Assembly: GCA_030220185.1 (NCBI GenBank)
Contig: JASPKZ010007797.1
Location: 3,775,001-3,839,000, forward strand
Direction: 5' to 3'
Length of the DNA: 64,000 nucleotides
From: Diploptera punctata
Lineage: Eukaryota; Arthropoda; Insecta; Blattodea; Blaberidae
How positions within the stretch are numbered: the stretch's first letter is position 1; every line of letters begins with the position of its first letter. The position numbers and the translations under genes are program-made. Under the pieces are notes generated by a model that saw nothing but the letters and a program-made list of their open reading frames with translations, did no database searches and had not been told where the DNA came from. This document shows, piece after piece, positions 52,985-63,607 of the stretch.

Positions 52985-53292
52985 CGTCCACCGCTGTGGT
53001 CTCGAGGTAGCGCTGCCTTGTCACGCAGCGGGCCCGGTTTCGATCCCCGGTCGGGGCAGTTTTTCTGGGTGAGGTTTTTATCGGGTTTTTTCCTCACCTG
53101 TAAGACAAATGTCAGGAAAACTTTAAGGCCCAAACGGTCCCCGAAATCATATGGCCATCATCATCATCCTTATCATTATCACCATCATCATCATCCTTCA
53201 CCGGTGTGGAAAGCAACGGGAAGCTGCCACACCTACAATACCCTAGTAAAGCTGCAAGCATAGCATGAAAATGCTATGATTGCAGTGAAGGC
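52985..53292 (+). mobile_element. SINE-A, slightly 3'-truncated
   Basis: Head tccaccgctgtggtctcgag, B box GGTTTCGATCC, body to tgattgcagtgaaggcag. It ends before the 3' hairpin. Flanks share aatac. Confidence 0.88.
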
Positions 53293-53610
53293 AGAATACA
53301 GTGGTTTTCCGTCACCCTCAAGATATTTGCTTTCTCCAGTCCTGAACATCCTTATCTGTAAGTTCCAGTTCACTCATACTTATTCTCACACCGTCCATCC
53401 AACCTTCTTTATGTCTCTCTTTCTTCTTTTACCATATATTCTACACTCCAAGATCTTCTTAGGGATTCTATCAGATGGTATCCTCTTCAGATGTTCGTAA
53501 CATCTTAATCGTCTTTCTTCAATAATTATCTGTAATACATTTCTTTCAACTTTAACAATTTTCCTAATTTCAACATTTCTATTTTTTTCTAATATGGACA
53601 TAGCCCTTTA
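53293..53610 (-). mobile_element. RTE-D LINE 3' fragment
   Basis: Frame 53386-53601: MSILEKNRNVEIRKIVKVER, NVLQIIIEERRLRCYEHLKR, IPSDRIPKKILECRIYGKRR, KRDIKKVGWTV. The post-RT linker and basic C-terminus of an RTE-like LINE. Start is arbitrary. Confidence 0.65.
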
Positions 53611-54414
53611 TGATAGTAATAACTTAACTTTGTTTTTGATAGAAGGGGCGGGGGGGTTAATTAGATTTTTTTACATAAGAATAATTCTTGCATGTTTGGT
53701 ATTCATTCATATCATTTTCAAATTATATTATTTTTTTAAATCCATCCCAAATTCTCTCGAAGAACGTTAAATTAATAATATTGGGACGAAGTGTTGGGCT
53801 GACTTTTCAATTTCGCAGGTAGCCACGAGAGTCGGGTTCGCCTTGTATGGTGGAGGGAGATTCATGAGCTGTCGACTCTCGAATCAGTTACCCGAGGATA
53901 AATTCCCATATGCGTCTATACCTCCATTCTGGAAAAGTCGGTTCTCGAGGTTTTCTACTTGACGAAAATCTAGACTGGCGTCCATATATAAGAACGTGCG
54001 AGGGTCGAACAAGCTAAAGTATACTGACCTAAGTGTGAAAATAAGTTAGTGCTTTGAATTCCTAATAATTATTATTCACCAAATGAACTTTCAATGAGTA
54101 GACTTCTTTACACTTCAGCAAATGGCGTTTCCTACACATAACATGAAACTGACAACATATTAAGTTATGTTATAGCGAAACCGTTATCTATAACATGTTT
54201 TTCACTTTGACAGCAACTTTTTTATCTGTTAACTTAACGCTGATTGTATCAACAACGCTAACTTAAACTGTTTTCCACAAATTGTATTCGGAAATTAACT
54301 TTTTTTAATCAAAAATACATTTTAATTGGGGAAGACTGATATAACAGGTCCTTATATTAATATTTTAAAAAATGTATTCTATAAGAATTCAAACAGTTTA
54401 TGTATTTATGAAGT
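53611..54414. other. Unclassified block with promoter-like sequence
   Basis: 53800-54060 is more GC-rich than its surroundings and contains ccatatataagaacgtgcga (TATATAAG at 53975-53982), followed by a sequence that could be a transcribed leader. No coding frame follows. Could be a solo LTR or a relic promoter; I could not find the second LTR or a TSD. The rest is AT-rich and unrecognised. Confidence 0.35.
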
Positions 54415-54735
54415 TTCACACTATCCTTCTGCGCTCAATTAATCTACTGTCATTATCCTCCACCTTCCAATCTCCATTCAAATCCTTATTTTCTTACGCT
54501 GCTTAAAACACCTTTAATCCAGTTATTTTTGGCCGTTCTCTTTCATTCTCAATTTGTGCCACATGTCCTGCCCATCGCAGTCTTCGAGGCTCAATTGTTC
54601 ATATTAGGCCTATATCTGGTTTGCCATAATGATCCTGTAGCTCACTGTTAAGTAGTCTTCTCCGTTCGCCTCTATGTTCATCTCTCTTTGGTACAAAAAT
54701 TGTACTACGAACTTTATTCTTATTACTTTAAACTT
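54415..54735 (-). mobile_element. RTE-H scrap joined to RTE-A scrap
   Basis: 54415-54540 resembles RTE-H (as at 30290). 54541-54735 is RTE-A (ccacatgtcctgcccatcgc, gttcatctctctttggtaca), both on the minus strand. Confidence 0.6.
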
Positions 54736-55004
54736 ATTACTCAAGTATCATACAATTTAACAAAACCCAACCTATCTAAGATCAAAAGAAGCTAACCCAG
54801 CAAAACCTAAAGTAAAATACTCATTAATAATCAATATGCGCGACTATGAACCTCTGGTTTTGAAAGAGCCATTTAATCAGGTAGTAGTTATGATTTACGA
54901 AGATTAAAGAAAAATCCTTTCATGAGAACTTCAATAGCTACTTTCGTTCGGAATTTGGTAAAACAATGTTACCTATTCCGTAGACAAAAGGCTACTTTAT
55001 GTTG

Positions 55005-55670
55005 ACTATTTAACTCATGCCCCAAACGGTAGTCAATGACCAATCACATTTCAATGAATTTTGATTTACAACCAATCACAGTCGTTTTTCACCTCGGTTT
55101 TATCCACTTTCATTCCATCAAGTAGCTCCCAGATTGTATATATAGTGCACGAATGTAACCAGATTATGCTTGCGAGATATAATAGAAAAACAATCGTAGC
55201 AATTTATTATACCATAAAAAAAGAAACCACTGTAAGCACTTTCTTAAACGTATTATTTCCCAGAAATTAACGTTGCAGAAAAATATGACTGATATATTTA
55301 CATCATAGGACATCACAAATTAATTAATAACCTATAATGACGAGTTTCATTTTTTCTCCACTAGGATGCATTCTCACAATATTGCGATTCTATTGGTAAT
55401 AAATATGATCTGGTTCAGTGATGAACAAATGAAACATAATGTTTCTAATTTGTTTTCAAACATAGCCGTTACATTAAATATATAAATATTTTAAAATTAC
55501 TATATTTAAATAATGATTTATGAGCAAACAGCTCAATTTTATTCGTTAAATAGTCCTAACAAATGCCACTCTTGATTTCCAAATTCTCTAGACAAATTCA
55601 CTCCTCACTTTGTGAGTCGTGGATATATCGGTAATTTGAAAATCACTCGTGGCATTACTTATGATGAATT
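55005..55670 (+). mobile_element. Element Y, uninterrupted copy
   Basis: ctcatgccccaaacggtagt at the left; CCAAT-type boxes near 55040 and 55070; TATATATA at 55137-55144 about 10 bp before gcacgaatgtaaccag; conserved block aattaacgttgcagaaaaat; right end tcactcgtggcattactta. The arrangement of CCAAT boxes and TATA resembles an RNA polymerase II promoter, as in an LTR or a protein-gene promoter carried by an element. No ORF. Confidence 0.7.
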
Positions 55671-56024
55671 GTATGGCAAGGTGTTGTCCGCGTGGAATAT
55701 TAAAAGAGCAGACCTTCGCCTTGGCCTACTCCGCCACACTCAACAAGTTTACAATTACCTAACAGATGACTTGCTTTGTCGCCAAACTTGATTCTCCATG
55801 ACATTAAATGCATGTGTTTTGAATATTACCTTCATCTGTCTGTTAGCAATATTTCAATCAAACATAATAACTTGTTTTGTATTGCGGTAGCTTCTTTACT
55901 TAAGTTTATTCGTACATGTTAAAGTACAGCGGTCAAAGTAATTTTCAACAGCAGTGGAAATGCAATCATCATTCCACAAAATCAATTTAACGTCTATCTT
56001 AATTGGATCCAGGTAACTCCACTA
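55671..56024. other. Nothing recognised
   Basis: Unassigned DNA between element Y and SINE-A. Confidence 0.4.
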
Positions 56025-56035
56025 AAATTAACATC

Positions 56036-56360
56036 CATCCATCCATCCATCCGTAGTAATTCTGCCCGAGGGCAGGTCTTTCACTGCAATCATAGCACTT
56101 TCATGCTATGCCTGCAGCTTTACTAGGGAATTGTAGGTGTGGTAGCTTCCCGTTGCTTTCCACACCGGTGAAGGATGACGATGATAATGATAAGGGTAAT
56201 GATGATGGCCATATGATTTCGGGGACCGTTTGGGCCTTAAAGTTTTCCTGACATTTGACTTACAGGTGAGGAAAAACCCCGATAAAAACCTCACCCAGAA
56301 AAACTGGGGATCGAACCCGGGCCCGCTGCGAGACAAGGCAGCACGCTACCTCGAGACCGC
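56036..56360 (-). mobile_element. SINE-A with 11-bp TSD
   Basis: TSD aaattaacatc at 56025-56035 and 56361-56371. Tail (CCAT)n at the left, hairpin ctgcccgagggcag, head at the right with a short deletion before ggatcgaacccggg. Confidence 0.92.
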
Positions 56361-56427
56361 AAATTAACATCAGTACTCCCAAAATTCACTGTAATAACAT
56401 TTGAGGTTAAGTATTATATATTTTTTA

Positions 56428-57010
56428 ATATTAATATGGCATTTTGGGGAAATGAACATATAAGATAAAAAATCATAATAAACAAAAAAAGCCCTGGAAC
56501 AAGTAACACATTTTAATTATTTGGGTTGTAATTTACTATAAACACAAAAACTGAAAGAAACATAAGTACGAATCTGTCGAAATTTCAAATGATATGCGGA
56601 ACTATACATAAAATATTGAAGAACAAAACAAGAAGACATACTAGATTGAAGTTTTATAAAACATTGGCAGTTCCTGCATTACTTTATGGGAGTGAAACTT
56701 GGGTAATGACCAAAAAATTATAAAGTAGAATACAAAGCGTAGAAATGAGCTTCCTTAGAAGAACAAAAAGCTGCACAAGATTGGATCGAATATAGAATGA
56801 AGATATAAGAACACAGTTAAATATATATCCACTGAACGATAAAATCAAAGAAAATAGAAATAAATGATTTAGACATTTAGAAAGATTGAATGTAACAAGA
56901 TTACCAAAAGCAGCATTTAACTACAAGCCAAGAGGTTCAAGGAATGTAGGAAGGCCAGTGTTAAAGATGGACAAAACAACTGTGAGGCGGAACAAGCAAT
57001 CTGTCTAGCT
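56428..57010 (+). mobile_element. RTE-B LINE 3' fragment
   Basis: MAFWGNEHIR, NYLGCNL, CGTIHKILKNKTRRHTRLKF, YKTLAVPALLYGSETWVMTK, VEMSFLRRTKSCTRLDRI and GRPVLKMDKTTVRRN. Frameshifts and stops. Parallel with 44880-45060 and 47965-48340. Confidence 0.8.
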
Positions 57011-57189
57011 CTTGATCGGCCTTTTTTTGAAACCTGGCTGTTTTTCTGTTTTCACGTTACTATTTTCTTGTTCTACAAAATATTTTAATTTTTTCCCATC
57101 TATACCATAAATAATTAAACAAAAGATGAATGTTCAAACTTCAGTTGTGGATTTCATTTAAAAAAACAAACAATTAAAATGTTAGACCC

Positions 57190-57341
57190 ATGTAAAAAGA
57201 TTGGCAGAAGACAGATTCCCAAGAAGAATACTAAAATGGGTGCCACTTGGTAGAAGAAGGAGAGAACGGTCAAAACTAACGTAGATTCATGGAGTTTTCA
57301 GAAGTGTGACGGAAAAGGGATTGGGCAATGGAGATTGGAAT

Positions 57342-57380
<39 letters not shown>

Positions 57381-57440
57381 TATGTGGAGGAGAATGACAA
57401 GAGATTAATTGGGCATAGGAAGACATGAAATCTGCTTAAT
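57190..57440 (+). mobile_element. RTE-H LINE 3' fragment with a (GA)n expansion
   Basis: HVKRLAEDRFPRRILKWVPL and GRRRRERSKLT lead to gattggaatgagagagagag, where a GA array (57340-57380) has expanded in the NERER-coding stretch. Confidence 0.65.
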
Positions 57441-57504
57441 AAAATACATTTTAGCGAATTCGCTAAAAAAAAAAAAAGACATCGCTGAATTAAGAGGGAG
57501 AAGT

Positions 57505-59285
57505 TATATAGTATCGTGCTGGAGTTTGGAATTCCTAAAAAGTTAGTTAGACTTACTCAAATGTGTCTAAATGGCACAAGGAGTAGGGTGTAGACAAACA
57601 GTTTTCGGATACTTTTGAAATCCACAATGGGTTAAAGCAAAGAGATGCGCTATCTCCTCTACTATTCAATTTTATACTACAGCATGCAACAGAATATTTA
57701 GAGGGTGAAGATGGTCTACAACTCAATGGTATTAATAAGCTGTTAGTTTATCTGATGATGTAATACTATTGGGCGATAGCGAATAAATACTAAGGGCCAA
57801 CACGCACACACAATTGAGTAACACTAAGAAATAAGTAAACATCAATAAAACTAAATTTATGTTCACACATAGAAATACGTATAATGGAAATGCACAGCTA
57901 ATAACAAATGAGGGAAATTTTAAAGAAGTGGCTGAATTCAAATACCTAGGAACAATAATTATAAATAAGAATGAAGAGCAGAAAAAAAAATAGGCTCAAT
58001 TCTGTAAATGCGTGCTATTGTGCATTACAGAGTCTCCCAACTTCTCTCAAGAAACGTTAAACTGAAATTATGTAAAACTTTTATTCTCCCAATTATATTA
58101 TATGGATGTGAAACCTGGACTCTTAGGCCTACTTTAAGGGAGGAAAAAAATATTACAAACTAGCTAATACCCGGCGTGCGCTGCTACACCTAAATATTTG
58201 AAAATTAATGTGCTTTTATGTTTACTTGAATAAGTAAAAGGAAAAATAATTATAAATTTATATTTTTTAGAGACCCCGTGCTGATTACACGGCGTTGTCC
58301 GGGAATCCACTTATCCCGATCTTCTTGACATAAATGAATTGAAATACGAAAATTAATGTACTTCTTATGATTAGTTGAATAAGTAAAATGAAAAATAAAT
58401 ATAAATGTATATCGTAATTATTTTAAGATTCCCGTGCTGATTACCCGGTGTTGCCCGGGAATCTACTTATCTCGATCTTCTTGGCATAAATAGCTAAAAG
58501 ACAAAATTCGTTATTGTGAGTTATCCGTAAAAGAATATCCGCTATGTGCTGCTATGCTTGCACAGGAATCTACGTACTTGTCTCGATCTTCTTGGCATCA
58601 ATGAAAGACAAAAATTGTTATTGTGAGTTATCCCAAAGAGATAAACATATGCTGTCGTGAACTTTTTTATAGAGCTTTTTGAGATATTCAATTCTGTGTA
58701 CATCAATTTTGTGTATTTGTTATGGTTTAGGCAGCGTAAGCCATTTAAGCGCCCAAAGAGCTACTTTTTCTCACGTTTTCCACTACAAAGGGCGATTTTT
58801 AAGGATGTAGGAGTTGAGCATCACAACTCTCTTATAGCCTGTGTTCATCCCGGGAATCTCCTGAACATTTTGCAAAAAACCCCATCACAATCGGATGAAC
58901 GGTATGGCCGTGCATAACGTACGAACAAACAAACAAACCAACAAACAAACATTCATTTTTATATATTAGATATTTGAAAACAATGCTGTAAGGAAAATGT
59001 ATTGACCAAAGAGAGATGAACAGACAGGCAATTGCAGAAGATTACATAACAATGAGCTACATGTTCTTTATTGGAAACCAGGTGTAATTGGAACTCTGCG
59101 ATGAGTATGTCATATTACATGAATAGGTAAATGGGGGCATGGAACGTTCTTGTAGGGAAGCCAGAAGAAAAGACGCGTCGTAGATGAGGAATAACATTAA
59201 CCATGATATGAGGGAATGATTCAAATCAGTTCAGGATACGTATGTTTGGAACTACATATTCGATAACACCAGTTAGTTAGTTTGT
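57505..59285 (+). mobile_element. RTE-A LINE fragment split by a Helitron
   Basis: 57505-58159 covers LEFGIPKKLVRLTQMCLNGT, RQTVFGYF, the GDALSPLLFNF-type block and the YADD region, where one lost base turns tatgctgatgat into tatctgatgat. 58971-59285 resumes with atttgaaaacaatgctgtaa (FENKVLRK) to the 3' end caccagttagttagtttgtt. Confidence 0.85.
58160..58970 (-). mobile_element. Helitron, 811 bp, complete ends
   Basis: Minus strand: 5' TCTAATATATAAAAATG after A (58971), 3' GCGCACGCCGGGTATTAG then CTAG (58163-58160) before T (58159). Insertion is exactly between A and T of the RTE-A sequence ttacaaa|tatttgaaaac with no target duplication, as expected for Helitrons. It lacks Rep/helicase and so is non-autonomous. 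Several internal copies of ccgtgctgattac and cgggaatc suggest internal tandem growth. Confidence 0.9.
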
Positions 59286-59379
59286 TTTAAACGAAGTCAC
59301 ATTTGGATAGAACTGTGGGCGATAGAAATAAACTGAGATGAGATATACGGATTTATCATAATGGTATATTACGATGAGA

Positions 59380-59965
59380 GGTTGAGAAGTAAATTGAAAA
59401 CCTTGCTATCGCTCGGATTTTAATCATTTCCTCGCTTCTGTAAAACACTTCACAAACGTGCGTTGTACATTATTTTTTGCACGATGGTGTTTTCAAAACC
59501 ATAAATAATAGTAAAATAATAACATATTTGTTGGAAATATTTGCGTTCATTATAGACAACTGACTAACGTTAATAGTGTGACCAATGTTTATACGGTAAA
59601 TGCCGAAAATAATTTAGTTGAGACTACAGTAGGCTGTGACACCAATCAAGGATAAAATGGCGGCAATTAAACATTTATTGTTTCAAATGAAGTTCAGTAA
59701 ATTTAAATTGCAGTGATTTGTTTCCTATAATGTATATTAACACTAACTTTTAGATATGTTTTTGTATATAGGCCCAACGTTGTACGTAGTATACATAAAT
59801 GTCAATGGTTTTTACTTCCCGCCCTAGGTAGGTAATTTGTAATATTGCAGTGTAGTTATTCAGTTATTTATAGGTTGGCAACCCGAAATTTAGGAAATTG
59901 AACTTTCAATCATGGCACAAAACGCTCTATCGTGCAGAAAAGTATTTTAACCCTTACATTGGCAA
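59380..59965 (+). repeat. Element X, plus-strand copy, most complete
   Basis: gaggttgagaagtaaattga to caatcatggcacaaaacgct, containing gctatcgctcggattttaat, acaccaatcaaggataaaat and aggttggcaacccgaaattt. All landmarks of the other X copies occur here in order. Confidence 0.78.
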
Positions 59966-60035
59966 GACACTAACATCCCGTATCAGTTATTTAAATGTGA
60001 TGGACCGCAGTGAAAACTAAATCATGTATAACTGT

Positions 60036-60038
60036 TAT

Positions 60039-60080
<42 letters not shown>
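60036..60080. repeat. (AAT)n microsatellite at the LINE 3' end
   Basis: AAT repeats on plus, i.e. (ATT)n on the LINE's own strand, immediately after its 3'-UTR; likely its 3' tail. Confidence 0.9.
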
Positions 60081-60082
<2 letters not shown>

Positions 60083-60351
60083 TTTATTTTAGCTGGCAGA
60101 GTTAAGGCCATAAGGCCTTCTCTTCCACTCAACCAGCGAATAGTAAAATTATACAAAAATTACGTACATATTACAATTTTAAGATATTAAAATACAGACT
60201 AAACAAAATACAATGATGATGGATCTAATACTACCTAATGCTAACAAAAACATAGAATATAATAAAATTAAAATGATATAAAATAAAGTAAGTAGCTTCC
60301 TACATGATTATTAATAGAATGCTCTATATAGTTGTTATGTAGTTAATGTTT

Positions 60352-60942
60352 TCATTGTGTCGAACTTAAGATATCAGTTAATTTGGATTTAAATAATGAT
60401 AGCGATTGACAGTCCCTGACATGACTGGGAAGTGAGTTCCATGCCCTAGCCATAGATATTGTGTAAGATTCAGAGTACAGACAGGTCCTGTGTTGTGGTA
60501 TCAAAAGTAAAGAAGAGTCTTGTGATCTTGTTCCTAAATTGTGATGAGCCGATAAATGTTGAAAACGTGTTGTTAAATAAGTTGGTAAATATGTGTGCAG
60601 AATTTGGAATAGTAAGGTATGTGAATGTAAAGTTCTTCTGTCATTTAGGCGTAGCCATGATAAGGCCTGAAATGAAGGAGACACGTGGTCATAACGACGG
60701 AGATTGAATATAAATCGAATGCACGCATTGTGAGCACGCTGTAGTCTGTCAGATAGATCAGTTGTCAGATTAGTCAGTAATATGTCGCAGTAGTCGAAGT
60801 GTGGCATTATAAGAGTCTGTACAAGTATTTGTTTTAATTTTGTAGGAAGGAAGTTTTTAAAACTATTTAGGGAGTGAAGAATTGAGAACACTTTCTTGCA
60901 GGTATTATTCACCTGGATTTTCCAGTCTAGGTGTTGGTCCAT
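60352..60942 (-). CDS. LINE ORF2, C-terminal domain
   Basis: Continues the reverse transcriptase after a frameshift: MDQHLDWKIQVNNTCKK joins to the interrupted end of the RT frame at about 60960-60985. It contains FDYCDILLTNLTTDLSDRLQ (about 49-68), LQRAHNACIRFIFNLRRYDH (about 67-86) and ends ARAWNSLPSHVRDCQ-LFKSKLTD. This thumb/C-terminal region is found in CR1, L2 and Jockey-type LINEs; its role is not settled. The start Met is only the first in the frame and is not the natural start. Confidence 0.8.
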   Translation of the reverse strand: MDQHLDWKIQVNNTCKKVFSILHSLNSFKNFLPTKLKQILVQTLIMPHFDYCDILLTNLTTDLSDRLQRAHNACIRFIFNLRRYDHVSPSFQALSWLRLNDRRTLHSHTLLFQILHTYLPTYLTTRFQHLSAHHNLGTRSQDSSLLLIPQHRTCLYSESYTISMARAWNSLPSHVRDCQSLSLFKSKLTDILSSTQ

Positions 60943-61760
60943 ATATATACCCAGATTTTTACTACTGAGCTGTAGGGGATATTTTTGTCATTTAGGAGAA
61001 TGGTAGGGATATTTTCGTAATTTATAATGCTTTGGATTCGCCGATGTCCTATAATTATGCACTGTGTCTTGTCAGTATTTAGATTAAGTCCATGTTTCTT
61101 CGACCATTGGGAAATTGAGTCTAGGTCACTATTTAATTTGTCTAGTGTGTCATGTACATCGTCAGGATGGGAGTGAATGTAAATTTGCAAATCGTCAGCA
61201 TATAGGTGATATCGACAATAGGTAAGTCTAGTGGATATATCGTTAACATAGATAGAGAACAGAAGTGGTCCTAACACTGAACCTTGTTGGACGCCACCCT
61301 TCAGTGATAGCCAGGATGAGGAAAGTTCTGCATTGGATACACATTGCTGGCGACCATGAAGATAGGATCCAAGCCAGTTAACAGCATTGTCCGAAAGATT
61401 CAGAGCGCGTAATTTTGCTATTAATATGTCAGTGTCAACAGTGTCGAAAGCTTTGCTGAAGTCCAAGAGTGTAAATATTGTCATGTGGCCACTGTCCATT
61501 GCTTCACGCGCATCTTCGGTAACTTTAAGAAGTGCGGTTGCCGTACTATGGCCTGTCCTAAAACCTGATGGGTATGGGTCGAGTATGTTATGAGTGTTAA
61601 GGTAATCAGTTAATTGTCCATGAACAATGCGCTCCAAGGCCTTAGATAGGACTGGGAGGATGCTGATTGGTCTAAAGTCGTTTGGTGTTACAGGTAATTT
61701 AATTTTAGGGATTGGTCTGACTATAGCTTTTTTCCAGAGTTCGGGGTAAGTTGAGGTCAT
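60927..61760 (-). CDS. LINE ORF2, reverse transcriptase domain
   Basis: RT blocks in order: WKKAIVRPIPK, DFRPISILPVLSKALERI (about residues 28-45), GFRTGHSTATALLKVTED (about 66-83), LLDFSKAFDTVDTDIL (about 97-112, first catalytic Asp), GGVQQGSVLGPLLFSIYVND (about 152-171) and HLYADDLQIY (about 183-192, the catalytic YADD, intact). Upstream the same frame extends back through VTHIFNASIM before a frameshift. The frame ends in a shifted WVYIWTNT tail, where the correct frame continues as NLGIYMDQHLDWK in the next entry. RNA-directed DNA polymerase used for target-primed reverse transcription. Confidence 0.88.
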   Translation of the reverse strand: MTSTYPELWKKAIVRPIPKIKLPVTPNDFRPISILPVLSKALERIVHGQLTDYLNTHNILDPYPSGFRTGHSTATALLKVTEDAREAMDSGHMTIFTLLDFSKAFDTVDTDILIAKLRALNLSDNAVNWLGSYLHGRQQCVSNAELSSSWLSLKGGVQQGSVLGPLLFSIYVNDISTRLTYCRYHLYADDLQIYIHSHPDDVHDTLDKLNSDLDSISQWSKKHGLNLNTDKTQCIIIGHRRIQSIINYENIPTILLNDKNIPYSSVVKIWVYIWTNT

Positions 61761-61783
61761 AATTGAGGCATTAAATATATGGG

Positions 61784-63376
61784 TTACAGTTGACAGTATG
61801 ACATGGAGTATTTCTTTAAAAAGTCGATACTTATATTGTCTATACCTTGTGTTTTAGTTCTAATGCGGTCCAGGGACAGTTTAACGTCGATTGGCATTAT
61901 ATAGGAAAAGAAGAATTTTTCTCGGGAAGGAGTAGGTGTGGATAGGAGCTCATCTATAGTTTGTTGTTTGGTCGTAGTGTTTATGTTAAGTGTGGCATAT
62001 GATGTGAAATGTTGGTTTAGATCGTCCAGTGATATGTTAATGCTCTCTCCTTTGGTTGTCGGCTGCCATAGACCCATTGATCTAATACGTTTCCACATAT
62101 CACTTGCATTTGTGTTTGGTTCAATGAGACTATGAGCATACCGCAACTTAGCGTTCCTAATGTTTTGATTCGTTTTGTTTCTTAATGTCTTATATTGTCT
62201 TAAGTTAGCGTCACTTTTGTCCCGTCTATATTTTCGAAAAGCAGCATCCCTCTCAGCCATCAGTAGTCGAATTTCGTGGGACATCCAGGGAGCTGGGGAT
62301 TTAGTAATTCGTCTAGTCTTCAAGGGGGCATGTTTGTCGTAAAGTTCTAATATCATATTGTTAAATTTAAGCAATTTTTCGTCAATTGTGCATAGGGTCC
62401 AAATATCATGCCACGGCATGTCGATAGCGTCTGCAATTAGAGCTTGCTGGTTAATATTTTTTAAATTTCGATACGTTAATAATTTAGGACGAGTCCTAGG
62501 ACACTGGAGAGAGTATTCGATATATATGACGTCATGGGCTGATATGCCGGGGGCAGATATTTGTCCGTAGTTTATAATTTTCTGTGAATTTGTCGTGGCT
62601 ATGATGTCTATTAATGTATCAGCCGTCGATGTGTGATGAGTTGGTTGTAAAGGCAAGACATACATATTGCATGCGTGAAATAGTGCCAGTAGTTCTGATG
62701 ATGATGATGAGGAAGAAAGTAAGTTAGAGTTAAAGTCGCCCATTACTATAACATGCTGATAATGCGGCAGTAAACTTAATAAAGGTGTTTCTATGTCACT
62801 AAGATATTCTACTTTCGGAGGTTTGTACACCACACACAGGAGACATCTCTGTAAACTAGCTGAAATTTCAATGAAGAGGAATTCTGGTCGTGCATTGTAA
62901 TCAGGGGAGGAGTGAAGAATGACTTTGGGCTCTAAGTTCGATTTGATATACATCGCAACTCCCCCACCTCTTTCCCCTAGTCTATCATTGCGACAGAGGG
63001 TGTACCCGTCAATATCAACAAGTGAGGAGTGAAGGGAAGGTTTAAGCCAGGACTCAGATATTAAGATCGCATGCAGAGAGATCTCGGAAAATAAATGTCG
63101 AATTTCATGAATGTGAGGCAGAATGCTTTGAGCATTAATATGGGCGATTTTAAGAGTAGTTGAACGAGGAGAAAAACATTCTTTTAGCAGGTAGGCAGTG
63201 GTGGGGTGAGAAGAATGTGAGGATTCATTGGCATTGTCATTTGAAGAAAGGGTAGGAATTTGCCTGGGGGATGGTCGTGTTGAAAGCATGTCAGGGACTT
63301 CAAATATTTGACTAAAACTTGGAAGATCAATTGTACCAACTTTTACAAATAATGAAAATTTTAACTGAATTAACAC
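61784..63376 (-). CDS. LINE ORF2, apurinic-type endonuclease and linker
   Basis: 530 codons. A Ser/Pro-rich N-terminus (1-80) is followed by the endonuclease/exonuclease/phosphatase fold: KIAHINAQSI (about 77-86), LISESWLKPS (about 105-114, metal-binding Glu), DGYTLCRNDR and GERGGGVAMYIKS (about 124-150), VVYKPPKV, VIVMGDFNSNLL (about 210-221, catalytic Asp/Asn) and a SAHDVIYIEYSL end where SDH is usual. The linker carries WMSHEIRLLMAERDAAFRKY and ends IDNISIDFLKKYSM. The stop follows a frameshift from the RT entry. It nicks the target DNA in LINE integration. Confidence 0.87.
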   Translation of the reverse strand: MLIQLKFSLFVKVGTIDLPSFSQIFEVPDMLSTRPSPRQIPTLSSNDNANESSHSSHPTTAYLLKECFSPRSTTLKIAHINAQSILPHIHEIRHLFSEISLHAILISESWLKPSLHSSLVDIDGYTLCRNDRLGERGGGVAMYIKSNLEPKVILHSSPDYNARPEFLFIEISASLQRCLLCVVYKPPKVEYLSDIETPLLSLLPHYQHVIVMGDFNSNLLSSSSSSSELLALFHACNMYVLPLQPTHHTSTADTLIDIIATTNSQKIINYGQISAPGISAHDVIYIEYSLQCPRTRPKLLTYRNLKNINQQALIADAIDMPWHDIWTLCTIDEKLLKFNNMILELYDKHAPLKTRRITKSPAPWMSHEIRLLMAERDAAFRKYRRDKSDANLRQYKTLRNKTNQNIRNAKLRYAHSLIEPNTNASDMWKRIRSMGLWQPTTKGESINISLDDLNQHFTSYATLNINTTTKQQTIDELLSTPTPSREKFFFSYIMPIDVKLSLDRIRTKTQGIDNISIDFLKKYSMSYCQL

Positions 63377-63607
63377 ACTATTAGGAGCAGAGGAAAATAA
63401 ATATTAGTAATAATAAAATCAATTGGACTATTCTAAGAAAATAAAGTAAATGTTAACCTAATTAGCCTAGAGAAATTGCTATAGTTTAATTATTAATTTA
63501 AGAATTATTGAAAAAGAAAATGTTGATATATATTAAAAATAAGATATAGAATAATTAAATAGTTTCTAAATTATATGTTATATAAAAAAAACATACCCTA
63601 TAATACG

